Below are positions 59,037 to 64,000 of a stretch of DNA of 64,000 nucleotides, piece after piece. Each line of letters starts with the position of its first letter. The first letter of the stretch is position 1. The position numbers were made by a program, and so were the translations under genes. The stretch is from Blakeslea trispora (Eukaryota > Mucoromycota > Mucoromycetes > Mucorales > Choanephoraceae). The stretch lies in the NCBI GenBank assembly GCA_025331445.1, contig JAIWNE010000025.1:248001-312000 (forward strand), given 5' to 3'. The notes beneath the pieces are model-generated. The model was not told the DNA's origin, did no database searches, and saw only the letters and a list, made by a program, of their open reading frames with translations.

Positions 59037-62000
59037 TTAACTGTTAGATTGCTTGGCTTGATGAGCTTCAGTTGCCATTCTAAGAAGAATTTCAAATTCC
59101 CCAGATCTTTCACACATGGATTTGAATACAGTAGTGCCTGTACTGCTAGTAATCAAATTGTAGGGTGTATCGTATTCGACAACCTTTCCTTGATCCAAAA
59201 CCAAGATTCTATCATAATCTATGACAGTACGAAGTCTATGAGCAATACACAACAGAGTGGAATGTGTGAATTCTTCACGTATTGTGCGCTGAATCTTTGC
59301 ATCCGTATCAAAATCAACACTAGCGGTAGCTTCATCCATCACGATAAGCTTACTATTCCTCAACAAAGCACGGGCGAGACAAAGAAGCTGACGCTGACCC
59401 TGAGAGAAGTTATTGCCGCCATCGCTAACTTTTTGAGTAAGGCTTGTAATTGCTGAATACTGTTCTTCACCATCAACAGTTGGTGCTCTCGAAGTGCTGC
59501 TAGGTGTAGATCTACCACTGCGAAGATGCTTTAAGCGGTTTGATGGCTTGGATATGTGCGCACGTTCAAGAGACTCCCATACTTCTTCATCAGTATGTTC
59601 GTCAAAGGGGTCAATGTTAGATCGGATAGTACCAGAGAACAAGACAGCATCTTGAGGAATGATAGTGATTTTAGAGCGAAGATCATGCAAACCAATTTTC
59701 GATATATCAATGCCATCGATGGAAATAGAGCCGCCATCTGCTTCAATCAAACGGAAGAGACTCAAGGCCATGGTACTTTTGCCTGATCCAGTACGGCCAA
59801 CGATACCGATCTTCTCATGAGGCTTAGAAGAGAATGAAACATGATGCAAGACAGGGTCTAACTCAGGAGCATAACGAACCACAAGATTCTTGACATCAAT
59901 GACAGCATCGGTTGGCCAAGAAGCGGGAGGACGGTGATCCTCAACAAAGGCAGGAGGCTCCTGTTCAATCTCAAGATATTCCTGAACTCGCTCCACAGAG
60001 TTTAAGTCCATTTCGACAGTCGTGTATTGTCTGATAAACCAATAAATATTTGCCAGGAAACTACTTGCATAGAACAAAGATATACCAGCCATACCAGCAT
60101 CAATCTTATTGATGTTGATGATAAGGAAAACACCAGTAAACAGAGTTACAAAAGCTCCACAGAATTCAACCCTGGCATATAGCCAGCGATTACTCATCCA
60201 AACGAGATAGAAAGGTGCAATGTAATGATCAATCTTGTCACACACTGTACGCATAAATTCTTCTTGTACGCCATAAGCTCTGATGGTAACAATGCCACTC
60301 AAGGATTCTGTAAAATGTGAATAGATGGGAGAGCGACTCACTGAGTTCAAGCGCTTTAGTTCGCGAGAGATGCGAAGGTAGAAGATACCAATGAGGAAGT
60401 AGACGCCACCTATAAAATAAATTGAATTAGTCTACATGCTTTACAACCAACAAAATAATTGCATGTACTTACTGACTGCAACAGCGACAATAAGAAACTG
60501 AGGTGTTATAGAAGTAATGATAGCAGTAGATGCAATGATTGAAGTAATGCATTCAACTAGAAGACTTGCATTACGAGAAATCTGCAGATCGATAGTTGAA
60601 ATATCTTTACCAAATCTGTTCAGGATGCGTCCAACTGGGGTAGTGTCAAAGAAGCGCATGGGTGCATACGTAACGCGTTCTAACATGGCACCAAATAATA
60701 CACCAGCACCACGAACAGTACCCCATGATATCAGAACACTTCTCAGGGAATCCACTAGAACATAACCGAAGCTAAGGGCAAGGTAAATACCAATATAATA
60801 ATCAACATTGACTGGTGATTTTTCTTCAAAGACCCACGACTTGAAGATAGCTTGTTTTTGAGTAGCAGTTTCCAACGCATTGACTACGCTTTGCGCAGCA
60901 GGATAATGAGTGAACATGATACTGTACTGAGGGGTTTCTTCCATCACAGCACTAAAGGAATTGTTATCAGAGGAGCTATAGGCTGCCGACCAGATTCTTA
61001 GCCACCAGTTTTCTCCAAAAACTAGAAGTCGACAAAAGACGTAAGCAAAGATAACTAAAGTCCAGTAGAACCATCCACCACAGGCTGAGAGATACGTAGA
61101 ATACACTTTAAGCTTAACTTGTCCCTTTTCAGAACTCTCTTCTTGAATTAGCTTTTGGGCTTTCTTTTCGCCATCCAAGTCAAGATCAATATTCATATCC
61201 ATACTGTCATCATCGATGATTTCTTCAATGTTATCTTCAACAGCTTTGTTTTCATCCTCTTGATCTTCAGCACCCAAATACTTGGCTAATTCACCAGTAT
61301 GTCTCAAGTGCTCAACAGTATCATGAGCAACAACGTTTCCATTCTCGATCTTGACAAAGAAATGGGCTCCAGGAAGACATAATTTGACTTGATGTGTTAC
61401 TAGAACAACAGTACGGCCTTTAAGCAGACTTCCTGTTAAGCAATGCTTGTAGATATGCTTTGAGGTATGAGAGTCAACAGCACTAAGACAGTCATCCAAA
61501 AGAACAGTCTTAGCATGCGAATAAACGGCACGTGCCAAGGAAACTCTTTGTTTTTGACCACCTGATAGGGATATACCTTTTTCACCAATCTCTGTACGAT
61601 CTCCATCAGGTAAAACTTGTAGATCCTTGATTAAAGCACATTGAAACAAAACCTTCTTGTATCTGTCGACATCAAATGGCAGTCCAAACAAGATGTTATC
61701 ACGGATAGAAGCGTGCTGAAGGAAAGGCTGTTGTGCAACGTAAGCAACCTTGTTCAAATACAAGTCTGGGTAATCGGGATCGATGATTGAGATGTTTTCC
61801 TTGTTAAGTACAGTTCTGGATGGCAGGTAAACACGCCCAGACACTATGTCCATTTCGCTCAAGAGAGCATAGAGAAAACTGGTTTTGCCACTGCCTGTAG
61901 GACCACACACGATACTCAATTTGTTTGTAGGAAAGTCGAACTGAGGAACGAAGAGTCGGAACTTCTTGTGAGCAGTTTCATCAGAAACAGTAGATCCTGT

Positions 62001-64000
62001 TAAGCTTTGAGAATTCCCTTGCTCTTCATCAGTAGGAACATCTGTATAAGGCGCTTCTTTCACCTTTTCAACATGCCATTCAAAGACTGACTTTTCAAAA
62101 CCGGTACGGGAGAGAACAACATGAGGTGAGACACCTTCAGGGACTTGAATGGGCTCAGAGTTGATATTTTCATCTACTTCAGGTTCTTCCAAATAGTTGC
62201 TGATACGTTTTAGGTTGGTATAGGCCTCAGTAAGGGTCATGATAGTTTCAGGAACAATGATAAGTGGCTCACGTAGCATTTCAAATAATGTAATGCTGAC
62301 GAAAGCAACACTGGCAGTAAGCTCGTTACCGGCTACTTTGGTGTACCAAACGAATGTGCATGTGGTGACCAAGACAGGTACAAGCAAGAACACGATGCGT
62401 ACAGATACATCACCAATGATGACCAGGATCAACTTCTTGAGCTCCTTATTACGCGATTCAGAGACTTTTTCTATCCAGTTCTTTTCCCAAGCAAAGTACT
62501 TGATCATTCTGATGCCTTGTAACATCTCATTCACAAGCTCATTACGGCTATCTTGCGCAGCATTATGGGCCAAAAAGTTCTTGGTCATCCTGTTTGTAAG
62601 GTAACTTGAGATTGGTAAGGTGATGATCATAACAGCAAGACCAACAAGAGCAGCATGGCCTAAAAGATTGTACAGATAGAATAAGGAAACAACCACTTCA
62701 ACTGGTGCACTATAAAACATCTATATAGAAGGTTGTCAATATTTGAATACCAACAGAGTCGACCCTTTTCTTACATGAGAATAGGATGGAATATCAGCTA
62801 AGTGTTGAGCATCTATACTCATCAAATTGGTAATCTTTCCAATGTTACTAAACGATTGATCATCATCTCCTTCCTTTTTGACTTCATTTCCCTCCTTCTC
62901 TTCTTCATCATTTCGAGAGCTTCCTACTCTACCAAGCATGTCTTTTCTTCTCAAGGCTTTGTTGAAAATTTCAGCATCCAACATACTGATGCACCGAATG
63001 TTCCATCGACGGCCAACCCATAACTGAATCGAATTACACAAAAGTTTGATTATAGCAACCAAGAACATTCCCAAAGCATACAGGTAAGCTATCTGAATCG
63101 ATTCTCGGTTTTCGCCCTTTTCGAAATACTCCAACAGCTTTTGTTGAAAAAAAGGTGCAAGGTAGGCGACAAGACAAGCACACAGACTGAAAATAAACTG
63201 AATCCATATCTCTTGTTTGTTGGATCTGTAGATACGGCGAAGAACTTTTGTGCGACTCAAAAAGGTTTTTGCGCTTACATAGTCAGCATAGGCATTGCGA
63301 GATAAATGTTGAAATGTCATGGCATAAATGTTGCTTCTGTCAACGGTGTTTCTAAATCCAAATACAATTAAGGGGTTCATCTAGACATAAATCAGTTTTT
63401 AAAAAGAGCATGACTATTCCATGTATTGACTTACCCATTGAAAAGCAACCCACGAAAAAATACTGGCAGTTGATTCAGGACTGAGCAAACGATCCTATTC
63501 AACAGAGAAAACATTAGCCTTACTCGCCTTTTTTTCTTTCAAGCATCCTTACATTAATATATACAGAGCCTTCCTTGATTTCGAGTTTTTCATATGGCTC
63601 AACTTGAAAATCCTTTGGATGGTATGGCTGTGACGTGGAACCTGCAATAACAAAAAGCAAAACTGTAGCGACACAGTATGAAATATCCCAAAAATCGATA
63701 TTGGATCCTAATGCTAACAATCTGTAGATGGATTCAATAGAAAGAAAACCATAAACGATACAGAAAGTGTAATTGTAACCACGTTCTCTATAATGATTCA
63801 TAGTAGGCGATGTAAAAGACAGAATGAGGAGAGCAAACTACAACCATAGCCATTAGAATGTATATCCTCTGCTGTATTTGTTATGACTCACCCAATTAAC
63901 AAAATAGATGGCTAGTGTGAAAGGGTCATAAAATTGCTTGTCGACAGGATCGAATGAATGTTGGATAAAAAGATACAGCGATCCAGCAACTACAAGCCCA
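59037..64000 (-). CDS. ABCC-type (MRP) ABC transporter, N-terminus beyond the window
   Basis: At least seven exons on the minus strand. Clear ones are about 59037-60411, 60474-62720, 62776-63380, a short exon near 63436-63495, about 63552-63837, and an upstream exon reaching the window edge. The full N-terminal region (TMD0) is not included. TMD1 begins at IYRSNKQEIWIQFIFSLC. NBD1 has CGPTGSGKTS, signature LSGGQKQR and Walker B VLLDDCLSAVD. TMD2 holds FFDTTPVGRILNRFGKD, and NBD2 has VGRTGSGKST, signature FSQGQRQL and Walker B LIVMDEATASVD. A Ser/Thr-rich insert precedes the NBD2 signature. Such proteins export glutathione conjugates or bile-acid-like anions, often into the vacuole (Ycf1, Bpt1, Ybt1, Vmr1); the substrate here is not known. 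Confidence 0.95.

Overview
This window is nuclear DNA of a filamentous fungus, most likely a Mucoromycota (Mucorales-type) species. The evidence is AT-rich intergenic DNA full of poly-A/poly-T tracts, short GT-AG introns of about 50-110 bases in most genes, fungal-type protein families (plasma-membrane H+-ATPase, Vac7, Vps27, Kre33, septin, AreA-type regulator), and two copies of a eukaryotic TnpB/Fanzor-like element of a kind I associate with Mucoromycota. No bacterial operons, rRNA, convincing tRNA or CRISPR array were seen.

Layout. 0-6 kb: a small conserved membrane protein (1684-2160), an inverted, internally deleted remnant of the Fanzor-like element (about 3492-3712) and a secreted protein of unknown role (3920-5156). 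6.6-11.7 kb, a compact housekeeping block: the proteasome/TREX-2 subunit SEM1, a small unknown protein, the nucleostemin-type GTPase NUG1/GRN1 and DAHP synthase. 14.5-21 kb: a Cdc12-type septin, an FMN-binding PNPOx-like protein and a Vac7-like vacuolar membrane protein. 22.8-29.2 kb: a secreted GH28 polygalacturonase, a WS/DGAT-type acyltransferase and an AreA/DUF1752-type regulator. 29.4-34.2 kb, minus strand: a fucosyltransferase-like type II membrane protein and the RNA cytidine acetyltransferase KRE33/NAT10. 34.35-37.55 kb: Fanzor-like element copy 1, starting about 115 bases upstream of KRE33. 40-47.7 kb: acetyl-CoA synthetase, the ESCRT-0 protein VPS27 converging on the GPI-mannosyltransferase subunit PIG-X/PBN1, prohibitin PHB1 and a 54-residue Cys-rich protein. 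48.5-51 kb: a large fusion protein with two cyclic-nucleotide-binding domains, an F-box and LRRs. 51.9-54.9 kb: plasma-membrane H+-ATPase. 55.3-58.6 kb: Fanzor-like element copy 2, with several stops. 59.0-64 kb: an ABCC-type ABC transporter running off the right edge.

The most interesting system is the Fanzor-like family: two full-length copies in the same orientation about 21 kb apart and one inverted remnant. They share a zinc ribbon and RuvC-like residues of the RNA-guided TnpB/Fanzor nucleases. The two long copies are mosaics: two tracts (about 1.25 kb and 0.27 kb) look identical by eye while the segments between and after them are clearly diverged, which points to non-allelic gene conversion. 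Each copy is broken at different places. The second notable item is the cNMP-F-box-LRR fusion, which looks like a cyclic-nucleotide-responsive ubiquitin-ligase adaptor.

Exon boundaries were placed by hand from GT/AG sites and reading-frame continuity. In most multi-exon genes the summed exon length is a multiple of three, which supports the models, but no transcript evidence was available.
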